From: Candidatus Bathyarchaeota archaeon | GTDB lineage: Archaea > Thermoproteota > Bathyarchaeia > TCS64 | DNA: 5,857 bases | Assembly (NCBI GenBank): GCA_030669135.1 | Contig: DAOVEE010000120.1 | Coordinates: 1-5,857, forward strand | Direction: 5' to 3' | Shown here: one piece after another, positions 4,908-5,857 of the stretch | How the letters are laid out: each line of letters starts with the position of its first letter | Numbering within the stretch: position 1 is the first letter of the stretch | Translations under genes and position numbers: made by a program | Notes under the pieces: generated by a model | Database searches by the model: none | The model's input: only the letters and a program-made list of their open reading frames with translations | What the model was told of the DNA's origin: nothing

Positions 4908-4915
4908 TAATAAAA
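4908..4915 (+). promoter_or_regulatory. TATA box for the DUF72 gene, indicating leaderless start at 4939
   Basis: TAATAAAA is a good archaeal TATA-like element in a GC-rich surrounding. Its centre is about 27 nt before ATG at 4939, the usual TATA-to-start distance, so transcription would begin at the start codon. It lies inside the longer reading that starts at ATG 4897, which argues against that longer start. Confidence 0.6.
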
Positions 4916-4938
4916 GGGACCTCTTATGGCTTCAAGTA

Positions 4939-5679
4939 ATGGATGTCGGAGACATCAGTCACATCTTGGAGACCCCGGTTTCCACCTCTAGCCGTGAAAA
5001 CAGGTCCGTGAAGATAGGGACCGGGGGTTGGGCCTACCTGCCCCTGGAAGAGGAGGATAGGCTCAGGGCCTACGCAGGGCTCTTCGACTACGTCGAAGTG
5101 AACACGACCTTCTACCACATGCCTAGGCTGAGCACGGTGAGGTCCTGGAGGCGGAGGGTGCCCCCCGGGTTCACTTTCTCGGTGAAGTGCAATCGTAGGG
5201 CCACCCACGAGCTGGGCTTGACGCCTGTCGAGGAGACCTTCCGGGTGCTTGAGCGCATGAGGATGGCGCTGCGGCTGCTCCGCTCCGATATGCTCGTCTT
5301 ACAGACTCCTCCCAGCTTAACGGTGGATGAGAGGAAGGTCCGCGAGGTCGCGGCAATCTTACCGAGCGCCGGGCTCGGTGGGACCCAGGTCTTCTGGGAG
5401 GCTAGGTCGCCGAACAGCCGGGACCGTGTCAAAGCTGTCAGGGCGGAGATGCTTCGTGAGGGGATGGTGCCTGTGGTGGACCTCGCCAGGGAGCCCCCGG
5501 TCCCCGGCTCCCCTGTGGCGTACTCGAGGATGTTCGGGGCCTCCGCTTTTGACGGCGACCTCCTCTCGAAGATATACCAGAGGGTAACAGGTTGGCGCGG
5601 GGACGCCGCGGTGCTGACGTTCCACGGCGGCAACATGTACGTGGATGCTCTGAGGTACAAGAGACGGTTCTCTACCTAG
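4939..5679 (+). CDS. DUF72 family protein (YecE-like TIM-barrel)
   Basis: This 246-residue protein belongs to the DUF72/YecE family, a TIM-barrel-like fold whose biochemical role is not established. Family marks, numbered from ATG 4939, are IGTGGWAY (26-33), the very characteristic YVEVNTTFYHMP (52-63), FTFSVKCNRRATHE (78-91), a strand and helix around LLRSDMLVLQTPPSL (114-128), FWEAR (153-157), VVDLAREPPVPG (180-191) and the C-terminal FHGGNMYVDALRYKRRF (228-244). Three starts compete. ATG 4897 gives 260 residues but lies upstream of a TATA-like box. ATG 4939 has no Shine-Dalgarno sequence but sits where a leaderless transcript would begin and is preferred. GTG 5008 would give 223 residues starting MKIGTGGW, as many family members do. 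It is divergent from the RAM-domain gene and apparently monocistronic. Confidence 0.88.
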   Translation: MDVGDISHILETPVSTSSRENRSVKIGTGGWAYLPLEEEDRLRAYAGLFDYVEVNTTFYHMPRLSTVRSWRRRVPPGFTFSVKCNRRATHELGLTPVEETFRVLERMRMALRLLRSDMLVLQTPPSLTVDERKVREVAAILPSAGLGGTQVFWEARSPNSRDRVKAVRAEMLREGMVPVVDLAREPPVPGSPVAYSRMFGASAFDGDLLSKIYQRVTGWRGDAAVLTFHGGNMYVDALRYKRRFST

Positions 5680-5686
5680 GTTACTG

Positions 5687-5692
5687 AAAAAA
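5687..5692 (-). terminator. T6 tract after the convergent gene at the right edge
   Basis: The minus strand reads TTTTTT about 50 nt after the stop codon of the partial gene ending at 5742, in the short space between it and the converging DUF72 gene. This suits an archaeal U-tract terminator for the minus-strand gene. No comparable T-rich stretch follows the DUF72 stop on the plus strand. Confidence 0.4.
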
Positions 5693-5741
5693 TGTTGTGG
5701 CTCTACAAGGGATCGGCTTCGCTGGGTGAAGGAACGGGGCT

Positions 5742-5857
5742 TCAGTCGCCGGCAGGCGAGTAGCTGGCCATGATGCGCCCCATTTCGGTGAGGCTCACGG
5801 GCACTCCCTTGTTGTCCTTGGTGCCGGCGTTTATCAGGTCGGCGTCCCTGAGCCCCT
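5742..5857 (-). CDS. C-terminal end of an unidentified protein (partial)
   Basis: The minus strand is open from the window edge to a TGA at 5744-5742, giving the last 37 residues of a protein. Nearly every codon ends in G or C, matching the codon use of the confirmed genes. The visible end includes LRDADLINAG, then GVPVSLTEMGRIMASYSPAGD just before the stop. The stretch VSLTEMGRIMA resembles the end of a winged-helix domain, where a beta wing leads to a helix starting LTxxGR. That is a pattern impression and not an identification. The converging orientation with DUF72 and the T6 tract beyond the stop fit a real gene end. A plus-strand reading over the same bases is also open but lacks a promoter or ribosome-binding site. 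Confidence 0.5.
   Translation of the reverse strand, partial: GLRDADLINAGTKDNKGVPVSLTEMGRIMASYSPAGD

Noticed and set aside
5112..5660. 182-codon minus-strand reading opposite the DUF72 gene
   Set aside because: The plus-strand frame carries clear DUF72 motifs along its length. The antisense reading is Ser/Arg-rich and typical of a shadow in GC-rich DNA.
5746..5759. TCGCC-GGCA-GGCGA hairpin as an intrinsic terminator
   Set aside because: It lies within the last codons of the minus-strand gene, before its stop, and has no T run directly after it. The T6 at 5687-5692 is a better candidate.
1..5857. Search for CRISPR arrays, transposon ends, toxin-antitoxin pairs or other defence systems
   Set aside because: No repeated spacer-like units, terminal inverted repeats, target duplications or recognisable nuclease, transposase or toxin genes are visible. 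The region is a conserved housekeeping cluster.

Overview
The window is archaeal chromosome. It carries the conserved proteasome-exosome superoperon on the minus strand, followed upstream by a tRNA-Asp gene, a small Lrp/AsnC-type ligand-binding protein and a divergent DUF72 gene. The archaeal assignment rests on the combination of an archaeal 20S proteasome alpha subunit, SBDS, Rrp4/Rrp41/Rrp42, ribosomal protein L37Ae and the KEOPS subunit Pcc1, with TATA-like boxes in place of bacterial -35/-10 promoters. From memory of the family, the PsmA sequence looks most like the TACK side (Thaumarchaeota/Aigarchaeota/Bathyarchaeia-like). This was not tested. Codons are GC-rich at third positions.

Layout, read along the minus strand (right to left): a candidate TATA box near 4308-4315; psmA (4268-3570); SBDS (3555-2866); rrp4 (2850-2158); rrp41 (2161-1358); rrp42 (1361-558); rpl37ae (558-307); pcc1 (286-17); and the first codons of another gene (20-1) that run off the window. 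Junctions are tight. psmA-SBDS and SBDS-rrp4 have gaps of 14 and 15 nt. rrp4-rrp41 and rrp41-rrp42 overlap by 4 nt (TTGA and ATGA). rrp42-rpl37ae shares one base (TAATG). pcc1 and the next gene overlap by 4 nt (ATGA). The one different junction is rpl37ae-pcc1, a 20-nt AT-only-plus-CC spacer with two T6 tracts and no Shine-Dalgarno sequence. It may be a terminator, a promoter or both.

Upstream of psmA on the same strand lie tRNA-Asp(GTC) at 4475-4397 with its own TATA box, and a standalone RAM-domain protein (4769-4527). Going the other way, a TATA-like box at 4908-4915 sits about 27 nt before an in-frame ATG at 4939, suggesting a leaderless DUF72 mRNA. At the right edge the last 37 codons of a convergent minus-strand gene are visible.

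The cluster joins protein degradation (20S proteasome), RNA degradation and tailing (exosome: Rrp41-Rrp42 hexameric ring with an Rrp4 cap), ribosome maturation (SBDS), the large ribosomal subunit (L37Ae) and tRNA t6A modification (Pcc1). I see no new system, mobile element, CRISPR array or defence locus. The points worth a second look are non-AUG starts with good ribosome-binding sites, charged tails on Rrp41, the T-rich rpl37ae-pcc1 junction without rpoP, and two inverted repeats in control regions.
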